Shown piece after piece: positions 50,638 to 60,365 of a stretch of 64,000 nucleotides of DNA (the stretch's first letter is position 1; each line of letters opens with the position of its first letter). A program made the position numbers and the translations under genes. The notes beneath the pieces were generated by a model. It worked only from the letters and a program-made list of their open reading frames with translations, was not told the origin of the DNA and ran no database searches. This DNA is from Bacillus badius NBRC 15713 (GTDB lineage Bacteria; Bacillota; Bacilli; Bacillales; Domibacillaceae), in contig NZ_BCVF01000010.1 of the NCBI RefSeq assembly GCF_001591605.1, forward strand, positions 40,020-104,019, in the 5' to 3' direction.

Positions 50638-53600
50638 TTATTTTTTTCTTCTGCGCATGAACACACCAGCAGCAATCGCTGCAAACCCTATTATGCCATA
50701 GTTGAACATGGCTGTGGCTGTGCTCGGCAATGTTTTTCCATTCCCCTGACTGCCGCCTGCAACTGGCTGAGCTCCTCCGCCTGAGTTGACCGATGTAACT
50801 GGTGTTCCTTGGCCGCCCCATGTTCCCGGGCTGACCGGTGTCACCGGTGTTCCCTGACCGCCCCATGTTCCTGGGCTGCCCGGTCTTCCTGGACTGCCTG
50901 GTTCTCCTGGTTTACCCGGTTCTCCTGGCTCTCCCGGTTTACCCGGTTCTCCTGGCTCTCCCGGTTTACCCGGTTCCCCTGGCTCTCCCGGTTTACCCGG
51001 CTCTCCTGGTTCTCCCGGTTTACCCGGCTCTCCTGGTTCTCCCGGTTTACCCGGCTCTCCTGGCTCTCCCGGTTTACCCGGTTCTCCCGGTTCTCCCGGG
51101 CTGCCTGGATCTGCTGGTTTCTTTTTATTTTCTGCTACGATAGCAATCTTTTCTTTCTGGCTGAATTCTATCTTAAATGGCAACGGTTTATCATCTAGCT
51201 TATAGCCTTGCGGCGCTTTCTTTTCAACAAACTGATAGTTGCCCGGTTTTAAATGGTCAACCGTCAGCTTGCCATCTGCGTTGGTGGTTAAGCCTTTCCG
51301 CAGCGGGATTCCTTGGTCGTTCTGCAGGTCAAACTCGGCTCCTTGCAGTGTTACTTTATGATTGTCTTTATCGACTTTTGTCAGTTCAATAGAGCCAGTT
51401 ATTAATTCATTGGCCACTTGAACCTTCAAGATGACTTTCTGGCCTTTTTCAATCGTAAATTTGATTGGCGTCTTGTCGAGCTGATAATGCTCAGGTGCCT
51501 TCATCTCGACAAACTGATAGTCGCCAGGCTTTAACTGCTTGACAATAAGCTTGCCGTCCGAATTGGTGGTTAAGCCCTGCTGCAAGGTGTTGCCTGCTGC
51601 ATCCTGCAGCTCAAACTCAGCTCCTTGCAATGTCACTTGATTGTTGTCTTTATCCACTTTGATCAATTCGACGGACCCTGGAGTCAACGCATTCTCCATC
51701 TGCTTCACGATGGCTTCCACTTGGCCTTTTACAATCGTGAATTTGATCGGCGTTTCGTCCAAGTCATACCCGAACGGCGCCTTCGTTTCAACTAATTGAT
51801 AATCGCCGGGCTTTAAGCCATTCACAACCAGTTTTCCTTCTTTATTCGTCTCGAGCCCTTCCCGCAACGTGTTTCCTTGCGAATCCTGCAGTTTAAATAC
51901 AGCCCCTTCAAGTGTTAACTGATGGTTGTCTTTGTCTACTTTGATCAACTCGACCGACCCTGTCGACAATTCGTTCTCTGCTGTCACAGCAACGGCTGCC
52001 GTTTGCCCTTTTTCAATTGTAAAAGCAACGGGCGCAGTGACTAGCGAGTAGCCAAACGGCGCTTTCGTTTCAACCAATTGATAGTTGCCCGGCCGCAAGT
52101 TGTCTATGCGAATCTTGCCTTGTTCATCAGTTGTCAGCTGTTCCTGCAAGACGTTTCCTGCTTCATCCTGAAGCTTGAATGCCGCTCCGGCAAGCGGGGC
52201 CCCTTGATGATCTTTGTCGACCTTCGTTAACTCCACTGAACCCGGAATCAGTTCATTTTCAGCTGTCACTTTCACAGCTTTCACGTCTGCTTCTGTCTTG
52301 CTTCGTTCAATAGTAAACTCGATTTCTTTTGTATTTAACTGATAATGCTCAGGTGCTTTCGTTTCAATAAATTTGTATCTTCCCGGCTTCAATTGATCCA
52401 CCGCAATCTCGCCGGCTGCATCAGTTGTTAACTGGTCTTTGATGACATCGCCTTGTTCATTGACCAGCTTAAATTCTGCACCGGCCAATGTTAAGGAAGG
52501 CTCAGCTTTATCCACCTTGCTCAGCACGACTTTTCCGGTAATCAGCCGGTTTTCCGCCCGCACTTTCACCGTGGCGGTTTCGCCTTTTTTGATTTCAAAT
52601 GAAAGCGGCGTTTCATCTAATTGGAACTCATCAGGCGCTTTCGTTTCCACAAACTGATACTGTCCCGGTTCAAGATTGGTTACAGTGATCTTTCCGTCTT
52701 TATCAGTGACCAGCAGCGGCGCGACAACTGAGCCATCTGCCTGAAGCAGCTTAAACTCTGCGTTCGCTAATGCTTCACTCGGATCGTCGCCATTTACCTT
52801 CATGAGCTCCGCCGAGCCTAGTTTTAAGTTTTCCGCGGTAACTTTGACGACTTCTGTTTGTTTATCGGCAAGCGTAAACGGAAGCGGGCTGTCGGATTTT
52901 TGGTAGCCTGCCGGCGCCGTTAATTCGATAAATTGATAATCGCCAGGCTTTAATCCGTCTTTGAAAATTAATCCCTGCTCATCAGTTGTCAATTCTTCGA
53001 TGGTCTGATATTTATCGTTTTCTTTTTTCTGAAGCGCAAACTTGGCCCCAGCTAATACAGCTCCTGTTTCTTTGTCTATCTTCTTTAATTGAACGGCGTG
53101 AATGATTTTCTTATTCTCGATCGTTACTTTAGAAAGATCCGCCTCCACCTGCACGACTTGCCCGTTCGGAATGGTCGTCACGTATCCTTGGGGAACACCG
53201 GTTTCTTTCAAAATATAATCGCCATACAGCAAGTTTTTAAAGACGACTTTGCCATCTTCGCCTGTCGTGTATGTGCGGATCGCTTGTTTTCCTTCTTTGT
53301 CATAAAGGGTAAACTCTGCACCGGCTAACGGCTTTTGGTCCCCGGCATCCACTTTAGTGACTTCGAGGCTGCCTACTTTTCCGTCGATGCCGCCGCCGAC
53401 ACCCGCCAATTCTATTGCCTGCTTAATTGAATTATTCGTGTCCAGGCCTTTTGTTTCATCTCCAGTAAACTTTACATCGTTGCTGATACTTCCGTCGCCT
53501 TTAGACAAGATGTACGTGTCATATTCGAGAATGTATCCCCGATCGATCTTTTCTTTAGCAAAGGTGAGGGTGAACGTCTCCTGTCCTTCCTCGTTTTCAG

Positions 53601-56600
53601 CAAACTTCAGCGTATAGTCCTTTCCTTCGGTTAACAGTTGACCTTTTGCCAGTCCCGTTCGAGACGCGTCTGTTTCATACAGCTTAATCGAATCTTTGAT
53701 CAATGACTGATTTTTACTCGGCGTGTCAGAAACCGATACGTTTGAGACAGCGGATTGAGCAAAGTTAATCGCGACATTCCAATTGACAATGCGCGGATTG
53801 TCTTCATTTTGTCCGGCGCTTTTGTTTGTGTATTCCCCGCCGTGTTTAGGCGAGACAGCAGCTGTTAAAGGGATGTCCTCTTGGTTGCTGCTCTTCACCA
53901 CAGCGGTATTATTGTATTTTTTTGCAATTAACTTGTCGTTCAGGTCGGTGGCGTACGTAATTAAATAAGGCGTGTTAATGTCGCCAAGCTTCACTCTGAA
54001 GCCTCGTTCCCCATTAGGGCCTGTCATCGGTTCCACTGTATAACTGTCCGGCGCCAGCGCTTCTCCCTTCTCGTAGCCGTCTGCTCCTCCGGTCAGCTTC
54101 ATGTGGTAGACCTTGACAGAATTGATGTCAAAATTCTGCTCGCCTTCAATAATATCCTCGACTTGGGCATCCTTAAGTGTGGCTTTGTTGTAATTGACGC
54201 CGATTTTCCAGTCGATGGTTTTTGTTTTCAGATTGTAGGAGCCGCCTTTAAATCCATTGGCCTTTGTATAGCGGTCTGGCTCAAATGTGGCGGTTCCTTC
54301 TTTTGTTTTCTCTTCCTCTGTTCCGTCCGGCTTCCAATTGATCACCGCTTGATTGCGGAAGTTGCCATCTTGAGCCGGCTCGGTTTGGTCAAAATTAATC
54401 GCTGTCGTATAAGCAATATGCACTTCTTTCGTAACCGGCTGCTTGAAGGTAAACGTTAACTTCCGGGTCCCTTCATCAAACGCCTTCGTATAATCCGTAC
54501 CTTCTGTCAAGCTCTCTCCGCCATGGGTCACTTGAATATCCTGCGGGGTAAACCCTTTCGGCAAAGTGTCCACAACTGTGAGGTCTCTCATCACGTGTTC
54601 GTCTCTATTGATGACGAGTCCCCAGCCCGTTGTTTTCTCATCATAATTAGCGTTCTTATTATGGTACTTATAAAAGACACCCTGGTTCATCCATTGCGAA
54701 CCTTTTGTTTCGTTGTTCGATTCATCCGTAATCTTATTTTCAACTAGGGTATCTTTCTCCACCCGATTTTTCGCTTTTGTTTGATACGTAATTTTATAAG
54801 CTTTGCTGATGTCTTGATTAAATTGGAATTCGAAGCCCGTGCTAGTTGGAGTGACCGTGTAATGGCTGAACGGTGCAGAGGGTTTTTCTTCTCCAGTGGC
54901 CGGGTCGATCTCCACTTCCGCTACTTCAAAGCTGCCTTCGATCAGTTCCTGGTTGTCGCCAAAGACATCTGTCAGCTTTGCTTTATCTTCGAAAATCAAT
55001 TTTTCGTTGTAATTATATTTGACTTCCCACGTAATCGTTTGTGTTTTTGGATCGTAGTGAGCTGCCCTTTTTTCAAGGGGCTGGCCGCGTTTAACGCCGA
55101 CAGAAGCCTCCGCCTCCAGCGGGTCTTTGCCTGGCTCTTTCAAGGCCGCCGTATTGGTGTAAGTGGTGCCGGCATCTCCTTCCGCCATCTCTGTTTCATA
55201 AACGATGCGGTAAGCCGAGTCAATGTTTCCTAGCTGCAGCGGGAAGGCTGAACCAAATTTAGTAGCATCAATTTCTTGTGTCCCGCTCTCATCTATTTCT
55301 CCATTGGCCTTCATCTGCAGCCGGTAGACTTTTAGCGACCCTTTTTTAAATTGGTGGCCGTCGCTGAGATGATCTTCAAGCGTCGCATCCGTCAGTTTTT
55401 GCAAATTCTTATTAAAATCCACCGTCCAGGTGATTGTTTCTGTATTGTAGGCTTTATTCGGCACGCCCCGTTTGTCAATTGCCGTCGCATCCGGGATAAA
55501 CTTCACCGGAAACTCAATAGATGCTCCGCCGGACACAGGGAATGTAATTTCTTCTCCTTCTGCCGGACCTGCATAGTGTTGATCAAAGGCGGACCATAAA
55601 TCAATATATCCGCTAATATCAGAATTGGTTTCAATGTTTTCATTGAACGTCATCACAATTTGACCGTTTTTGTTGACGATAAAGCTGCCAAATTCTGTGC
55701 CATCGGGTCCCTTCAATGGGGTAGCCTCCGGATTCGGCAAGACCTTAAACATCTTAGGCACGTCAATCGTATAAGTTGAACCTGCTCCGTAGTCATGGCC
55801 GTTTGGCAGGGCAAACAAATATTTGATCGCGACTTGAAACTGATCATACGGATTGGTTACTTCAATTTCCTGATCGGGCTCCAGCTTTTTCTCTGTCCCG
55901 TCTTCTGTCCGCTGATACAGCTCTACATTCGTGATGATGTTTTCCGTAATCGCTTCTGCTGCACGCGCCGCCCGTGTGGCTTTAGCGTCTGTTTCTTCAG
56001 CTGGCGCTGCCTGTTCACGGTCTTCTGCCGACAGGCTGGCTTCGCTTTCTGGCTGTTCTTCTTCAGCCTTTGCCGGGTCGTCTTCTAAGCCGCTTTCTGC
56101 TTCTTTATCCGCTTCCACGGCGGGCTCTTCTTCTGATGCCGGATCAGCTTCCGGTTCAAGCGCCACATCGATCACTTTCTCTGTTTCACCTAAAGAAAAA
56201 GGAATCGAAACCGTATCCTTTCCAGCCAGGCTTGCTTGGTTAAAGGCGGCAGCAATCGTTAATTTTCCTTGAGATTTGGGATTTGCCTCTGCCGCTTCAT
56301 TGAACGTGATCGTGACAGTGCCGTCCGTTGCTGCTTCGAACGTCCCCACATTGATATGATCCGCCGTCAGGAGTGAGCCTTGCTGCCCGGATGGGACCTC
56401 AAGTTCGGAAGGAAGAGTAAATGAATACGTGTCTCCGTTTTGCACTTCTCCCCCGCTGATCGACCAGTCATATATGACCTGGATGGCTTGCTCCGCGCTC
56501 GCACGGTGCTGGTCATCCAAGACGGTTCCGCTGCTGTCCGTTAACAGAACGTCTGTCAGTATGCTTGCGTTTACTCCTTCTGCCGCTGCTGTCACCGGCA

Positions 56601-56673
56601 GCCCGATTCCGCTCAGGATCGAGTGCAGGAATAAAACAAGTATAAAGGCCGCAGCACTTATTTTCTTTCTCAT
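50638..56673 (-). CDS. Giant LPSTA-anchored adhesin with Cna-B repeats and collagen-like stalk
   Basis: A 2011-residue surface protein. Order: signal peptide (1-31), an adhesive region of Cna/Sdr-type Ig-like domains with a long acidic insert (about 180-245), five or more collagen-binding-type modules (about 250-1080, repeats of the form [18 protein letters not shown]), eight Cna-B/SpaA repeats of ~94 residues (about 1098-1849, each with VELxKVDKD and ETKAP), a collagen-like Gly-Glu-Pro/Gly-Lys-Pro stalk (about 1853-1931), and a sorting signal LPSTA followed by a hydrophobic helix and RRRKK. Lys, Glu and Asn positions suit internal isopeptide bonds. LPSTA fits the nearby class D sortase. The divergent kinase and upstream regulator suggest controlled expression. 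Confidence 0.95.
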   Translation of the reverse strand: MRKKISAAAFILVLFLHSILSGIGLPVTAAAEGVNASILTDVLLTDSSGTVLDDQHRASAEQAIQVIYDWSISGGEVQNGDTYSFTLPSELEVPSGQQGSLLTADHINVGTFEAATDGTVTITFNEAAEANPKSQGKLTIAAAFNQASLAGKDTVSIPFSLGETEKVIDVALEPEADPASEEEPAVEADKEAESGLEDDPAKAEEEQPESEASLSAEDREQAAPAEETDAKATRAARAAEAITENIITNVELYQRTEDGTEKKLEPDQEIEVTNPYDQFQVAIKYLFALPNGHDYGAGSTYTIDVPKMFKVLPNPEATPLKGPDGTEFGSFIVNKNGQIVMTFNENIETNSDISGYIDLWSAFDQHYAGPAEGEEITFPVSGGASIEFPVKFIPDATAIDKRGVPNKAYNTETITWTVDFNKNLQKLTDATLEDHLSDGHQFKKGSLKVYRLQMKANGEIDESGTQEIDATKFGSAFPLQLGNIDSAYRIVYETEMAEGDAGTTYTNTAALKEPGKDPLEAEASVGVKRGQPLEKRAAHYDPKTQTITWEVKYNYNEKLIFEDKAKLTDVFGDNQELIEGSFEVAEVEIDPATGEEKPSAPFSHYTVTPTSTGFEFQFNQDISKAYKITYQTKAKNRVEKDTLVENKITDESNNETKGSQWMNQGVFYKYHNKNANYDEKTTGWGLVINRDEHVMRDLTVVDTLPKGFTPQDIQVTHGGESLTEGTDYTKAFDEGTRKLTFTFKQPVTKEVHIAYTTAINFDQTEPAQDGNFRNQAVINWKPDGTEEEKTKEGTATFEPDRYTKANGFKGGSYNLKTKTIDWKIGVNYNKATLKDAQVEDIIEGEQNFDINSVKVYHMKLTGGADGYEKGEALAPDSYTVEPMTGPNGERGFRVKLGDINTPYLITYATDLNDKLIAKKYNNTAVVKSSNQEDIPLTAAVSPKHGGEYTNKSAGQNEDNPRIVNWNVAINFAQSAVSNVSVSDTPSKNQSLIKDSIKLYETDASRTGLAKGQLLTEGKDYTLKFAENEEGQETFTLTFAKEKIDRGYILEYDTYILSKGDGSISNDVKFTGDETKGLDTNNSIKQAIELAGVGGGIDGKVGSLEVTKVDAGDQKPLAGAEFTLYDKEGKQAIRTYTTGEDGKVVFKNLLYGDYILKETGVPQGYVTTIPNGQVVQVEADLSKVTIENKKIIHAVQLKKIDKETGAVLAGAKFALQKKENDKYQTIEELTTDEQGLIFKDGLKPGDYQFIELTAPAGYQKSDSPLPFTLADKQTEVVKVTAENLKLGSAELMKVNGDDPSEALANAEFKLLQADGSVVAPLLVTDKDGKITVTNLEPGQYQFVETKAPDEFQLDETPLSFEIKKGETATVKVRAENRLITGKVVLSKVDKAEPSLTLAGAEFKLVNEQGDVIKDQLTTDAAGEIAVDQLKPGRYKFIETKAPEHYQLNTKEIEFTIERSKTEADVKAVKVTAENELIPGSVELTKVDKDHQGAPLAGAAFKLQDEAGNVLQEQLTTDEQGKIRIDNLRPGNYQLVETKAPFGYSLVTAPVAFTIEKGQTAAVAVTAENELSTGSVELIKVDKDNHQLTLEGAVFKLQDSQGNTLREGLETNKEGKLVVNGLKPGDYQLVETKAPFGYDLDETPIKFTIVKGQVEAIVKQMENALTPGSVELIKVDKDNNQVTLQGAEFELQDAAGNTLQQGLTTNSDGKLIVKQLKPGDYQFVEMKAPEHYQLDKTPIKFTIEKGQKVILKVQVANELITGSIELTKVDKDNHKVTLQGAEFDLQNDQGIPLRKGLTTNADGKLTVDHLKPGNYQFVEKKAPQGYKLDDKPLPFKIEFSQKEKIAIVAENKKKPADPGSPGEPGEPGKPGEPGEPGKPGEPGEPGKPGEPGEPGKPGEPGEPGKPGEPGEPGKPGEPGEPGKPGEPGSPGRPGSPGTWGGQGTPVTPVSPGTWGGQGTPVTSVNSGGGAQPVAGGSQGNGKTLPSTATAMFNYGIIGFAAIAAGVFMRRRKK
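50885..51113 (-). repeat. 27-bp tandem repeat encoding collagen-like triplets
   Basis: About seven near-identical 27-bp units encode the nine-residue block EPGEPGKPG, flanked by partial units with SPG and RPG. The reading is strictly Gly-X-Pro, a collagen-like pattern. It sits between the last Cna-B repeat and the wall-anchor signal. Unit number is likely to vary between strains. Confidence 0.9.
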
Positions 56674-57063
56674 ATTATCCTTCTCCCTTATATCTTCATT
56701 TGCTTTCGCTCTTTTTGTTCAACAGGCGCGATTGTCATGCTGTCATCCAGCAAATTTCGACAATCCCGCTTCCAAGATAAACTGCTTAAATTTTACAACC
56801 CTCCTCTGAACAAATTCTGAACAAAATGAGTAAGAAACCGCTTGCTTTTTCATCCTTTCGTTTTAACGAGCAAATTCACGAAAAATAAGCCATTAGTCCT
56901 TAAAAAAGCTACTTTTTTATTTCCTTTTGCTTCATACAACTTACTTTTTAAGTTTTTAGTTCTAATTAACCAAGCAATTACGCACTTCAATCAACCTTTT
57001 TATGTAAAATTGTGCATGTAATCACCATTCCTGCTCCGTCGTACAGAAGGAGGGAGGAAAATT
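56674..57063. promoter_or_regulatory. Divergent control region of adhesin and sensor kinase genes
   Basis: About 390 bp. At 56805-56825 the decamer TCTGAACAAA occurs twice with an 11-bp period, 130-150 bp before the adhesin start; on the minus strand TAAAAT 25 bp downstream could be a -10, so the repeats would cover its -35. A further GAACAAA in opposite orientation lies near 56718. The rest is AT-rich, with no other gene. Direct repeats at 11 bp are the known target type of SARP regulators. Confidence 0.55.
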
Positions 57064-57084
57064 TTGTCGAATAGTTCTTTATAA
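57064..57084 (+). CDS. Possible six-codon leader peptide coupled to the kinase gene
   Basis: The only good ribosome binding site here (GGAGGGAGG) is 26 bases from the kinase ATG but 6 bases from a TTG at 57064. That TTG opens TTG-TCG-AAT-AGT-TCT-TTA-TAA (MSNSSL), whose stop overlaps the kinase ATG as TAATG. This would make kinase translation depend on re-initiation. It is inferred from spacing alone. Confidence 0.35.
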   Translation: MSNSSL

Positions 57085-60000
57085 TGATGACAAAAAAAAT
57101 TCTACTCACATGTACCTTATTTTTGATTATTCTGACGATCCCCCGCCTTCTTTGGCTCTACTTATATGTAGCTCCTGATCAGCCGCACGCTGTCAAGGGG
57201 ACGTTAGACTTACGCCAGGGCGAGGTGATTAAAAAGCATTCCATACGTCTTGAAGGCGAGTGGGAATTTTATCCTGACACCTTGCTTACGCCTGGCAATG
57301 AAAAAAACAGCTTGCGGACACAATATATACGCATTCCCGGCGATTGGAAGACATCAACGGAGAACGTCCATACATATGGGTTCGGCTCTTACCGCCTGCG
57401 GATTCTGGTGGAACCCGGCAAAGACCGCATCTACGGCCTGCACCTTCCTGATGCTAATGTCTCTTCGAAAATATATGTAAACGGGAAGCCGTTGGGAGGG
57501 CAGGGAAAACCGGCAGAAAAACGGCAGCATTATACTCCATCTAATGCTCCTTACACCGCTTACTTCACAGCGGAACATACAAAGGAAATTGAGCTGGTCA
57601 TTCAGGTGGCCAATTTCGATCATCCGCTGAAAGGCGGCCTTGTGGCTGCGCCTACCTTTGGCTTGTTGGAGCCTTTCGGCAAGCATCAGCGCTTAGCTGA
57701 GGATACTGTCCTGATCGCCTGCATCATTTACTTGTTCCATGCCGTTTACAGTGTGGTGTTATTCTTTGTCGGAAACAAAGACCGGCGGCTTCTCTACTTC
57801 GCGCTCGTCATTGTTTGCGCCGTGCTTGGCACATTAATCGGGGAAAACTTGCTGTTTCAGTGGCTTCCTCTTTCTTTTGAATGGGGGATAAAGGTCATTT
57901 GTTTGGCAGAGCTTCTGAGCGGCTATGTTCTCCTGCAATGCATCAAGCATTTGCTGCCGGATACGGTGCGCACCAAGTGGAGCAGAAGATATGCCATGCT
58001 GTGCGCTCTGCTAGCTCTTGCTATTCTCTGTTTGCCCGCTTCCTACAATCTGGTAGTGAAAGGATTCTACGAGATTGTGATGCTGGTCCCTTGCTTATTG
58101 GCGGTATTCTTCATGTACCGTGCGGCGAAACAGGTGGATAAAGACCGCATCTTCTTGCTGTTCTCCATCATCGCCGCAGTGAATAGCCTCGTCTGGCTGC
58201 TCATTACGAAAAAGCTGGCTCTCGATATCCTTTCTTACCCGATCGACCTTATCATTTCGTTGACTTTCTTTGCTGCGTACTGGTTCAAAAAGTACTTCCG
58301 TCTCCTCGATCAGTCACAGCAGTTGACGGGTGAGCTGCGGGAAGCCGACCAGCTGAAAGACCAATTTCTCGCCACGGTTGCCCGCGAAGTGCAACAGCCG
58401 CTGAACAGCATGCTGCACATTGCCCGGGCAGTGAAGGAACGAGAAAAAAGCAAGCTGGACAAAGCAAGCGCAGGCGACCTTGACTTTATGCAGACCATCG
58501 GGCAAGGCATGTTTGCCCAGCTCAGCGACCTAGTGGATTTGGAGCGATTGAAGGAAAACCGCCTGACTCTTTACCAGAAGGAGGTATCTGTTCAAGCAGC
58601 AGCGGCAGCGGTGTTTGATATGCTCCGCTACATGGCGGGAGGGAAAACAATCAAGCTTACTCATCGCATTCCGGCCGGCTTCCCACTGGTGTGGGCGGAT
58701 GAAGAACGGCTGACGCAAATCCTGTTTAACCTTCTTCATATGGCCCTCAAGCATTCCGAGACCGGAGAAGCAGCGGTCGATGCCGCCAGCAAAGACGGCT
58801 GGGCCGAAATTTCCGTAGCCGGGGGCGGCATAGAAGGACGCTTTCGAAGCAAAGGATTGGCCCTTGAGGAACAACCGGCGGAGCATGGCGGTTTCGGATT
58901 AGAGTTGACGATTTGCCGCCAGCTCGTTGAACTGCACGGGGGAACATTGAGAATACACACCCATTCTGATAAAGGAGCCGCCTTTGTGTTCACGCTGCCA
59001 ACAGCTGATCCCAACACCCAGCCGGAAACAGCCGCAAGCCGCGAGCCGCAACAGAAAGCAGCCTTTGAAAGTGACGGCTTTTTGGCGGCCGACAAGCAGC
59101 CGTCCGCGACCGACCCGATCCGCCTGCTCGCTGTCGATGATGATCCGGTGAACTTAAAAGCGCTGGAAAGCATTTTTTCCACCGCCCCTTACTGCATTGT
59201 CACAGCTGCGGACGGGCCGCAAGCACTGGCGATGCTCAAGACCAACGAATGGGACGCCGTGATTATCGACACGGTCATGCCGGAAATGTCCGGGTATGAG
59301 CTCACCCGGACGATCCGCGAATCCTTTTCCATCGCGGAGTTGCCGGTTTTGCTGCTGACGGCAAGAAGCCAGCCGGAAGACATCATTGCCGCCTTCCTGT
59401 CGGGAGCGAACGATTACATCAGCAAGCCGATCGAAGGCGTGGAACTGAAAGTCCGCGTCGATACACTCACTCATTTGAAACGGGCGGTAAGCAAGCAGCT
59501 CCGGCTGGAGGCCGGATGGCTCCAGGCGCAAATTCAGCCGCACTTTTTGTTTAATACATTGAACACGATCGCTTCATTAGGGGAAATCGATCCCGCCAGG
59601 ATGACCCACCTCTTAGAAGAATTCGGGAACTACCTGCAACGAAGCTTCACCTCGAAAAATTTAGAGCGGCTCGTGCCGCTTGAACACGAATTGGAGCTTC
59701 TCCGGTCGTACCTGTTCATTGAGAAAGAACGCTTCGGCAAACGTCTGGCCATCATCTGGGACATCGATCCAGCCATAAAAATCAGCATCCCGCCGCTGTC
59801 CATCCAGCCGTTAGTGGAAAACGCCATCCGGCATGGCATCCTTAAACGCATCGAAGGAGGGACCGTCCGCATCCGACTGACAGACCAAGGGGACCAAATC
59901 GAAGCAGCCATTATCGACGACGGTGTCGGCATGGACGAAGAAACCATCCGCCAGGCCTTGGCCACCCCGTCCAAACAAGGCCATGGCGTCGGTCTTTATA

Positions 60001-60110
60001 ACACCAACCGGCGCTTAAAGCAGCTGTACGGCCAAGGACTAGACATCAGCAGCCAGCCAGGGCAAGGCACGGTGATTCTCTTCTATATCCCTAAACAGCC
60101 GAACGCTTGA
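57084..60110 (+). CDS. 7TM hybrid sensor kinase with degenerate first module and LytS-type output
   Basis: A 1008-residue membrane hybrid kinase. Helix 1 (5-25), an extracellular jelly-roll 7TMR-DISM domain (about 40-205), seven membrane helices (about 210-405), HisKA/HATPase (about 410-640), a receiver (about 680-800) with VDDDPVN and phospho-Asp in DAVIIDTVMP, and a C-terminal LytS-like kinase (about 810-1005) with QIQPHFLFNTLNTI, PLVENAIRHGI and DDGVGM. The first kinase looks dead: the phospho-site reads VAREVQQPLN with Arg where His belongs, and its ATP boxes are altered (GGGIEG, GGFGLEL). The C-terminal module is intact. It should signal to the SARP-type regulator across the adhesin gene. 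Confidence 0.94.
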   Translation: MMTKKILLTCTLFLIILTIPRLLWLYLYVAPDQPHAVKGTLDLRQGEVIKKHSIRLEGEWEFYPDTLLTPGNEKNSLRTQYIRIPGDWKTSTENVHTYGFGSYRLRILVEPGKDRIYGLHLPDANVSSKIYVNGKPLGGQGKPAEKRQHYTPSNAPYTAYFTAEHTKEIELVIQVANFDHPLKGGLVAAPTFGLLEPFGKHQRLAEDTVLIACIIYLFHAVYSVVLFFVGNKDRRLLYFALVIVCAVLGTLIGENLLFQWLPLSFEWGIKVICLAELLSGYVLLQCIKHLLPDTVRTKWSRRYAMLCALLALAILCLPASYNLVVKGFYEIVMLVPCLLAVFFMYRAAKQVDKDRIFLLFSIIAAVNSLVWLLITKKLALDILSYPIDLIISLTFFAAYWFKKYFRLLDQSQQLTGELREADQLKDQFLATVAREVQQPLNSMLHIARAVKEREKSKLDKASAGDLDFMQTIGQGMFAQLSDLVDLERLKENRLTLYQKEVSVQAAAAAVFDMLRYMAGGKTIKLTHRIPAGFPLVWADEERLTQILFNLLHMALKHSETGEAAVDAASKDGWAEISVAGGGIEGRFRSKGLALEEQPAEHGGFGLELTICRQLVELHGGTLRIHTHSDKGAAFVFTLPTADPNTQPETAASREPQQKAAFESDGFLAADKQPSATDPIRLLAVDDDPVNLKALESIFSTAPYCIVTAADGPQALAMLKTNEWDAVIIDTVMPEMSGYELTRTIRESFSIAELPVLLLTARSQPEDIIAAFLSGANDYISKPIEGVELKVRVDTLTHLKRAVSKQLRLEAGWLQAQIQPHFLFNTLNTIASLGEIDPARMTHLLEEFGNYLQRSFTSKNLERLVPLEHELELLRSYLFIEKERFGKRLAIIWDIDPAIKISIPPLSIQPLVENAIRHGILKRIEGGTVRIRLTDQGDQIEAAIIDDGVGMDEETIRQALATPSKQGHGVGLYNTNRRLKQLYGQGLDISSQPGQGTVILFYIPKQPNA

Positions 60111-60175
60111 CTCGCTATGGAAGAGAAGCAATGCCAGAAACCAGCGCATTCACCAATTTCACCGGACAACAAAAG

Positions 60176-60222
60176 AGCCGGCGTCCCTCGTTCCGTCTTG
60201 GAACAAGGAGCGCCGGCTTGTT
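60176..60222. terminator. Bidirectional terminator between kinase and S-layer genes
   Basis: GCCGGCG and GTTCC pair with GGAAC and CGCCGGC in a long GC-rich hairpin. On the minus strand it is followed by CUCUUUUGUUG, on the plus strand by a weaker CTTGTTGG. It lies between convergent genes. Confidence 0.8.
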
Positions 60223-60365
60223 GGCTTGGGAATGAGGTCTGAGCCCAATCACTTTGTAGAGTACAAAAATCCTTCTAAAAAATTTTACCAAGTGTAATAG
60301 TCTCTTAATTCTAGTCGAGCAACAATATAGTGTATAAAAAAATTTAATGCTTTAACTTACTCTAA

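Noticed and set aside
50885..51113. Plus-strand frames over the collagen-like repeat
   Set aside because: They are antisense shadows of a strongly biased repeat and read as Trp/Phe/Ser-rich low complexity.
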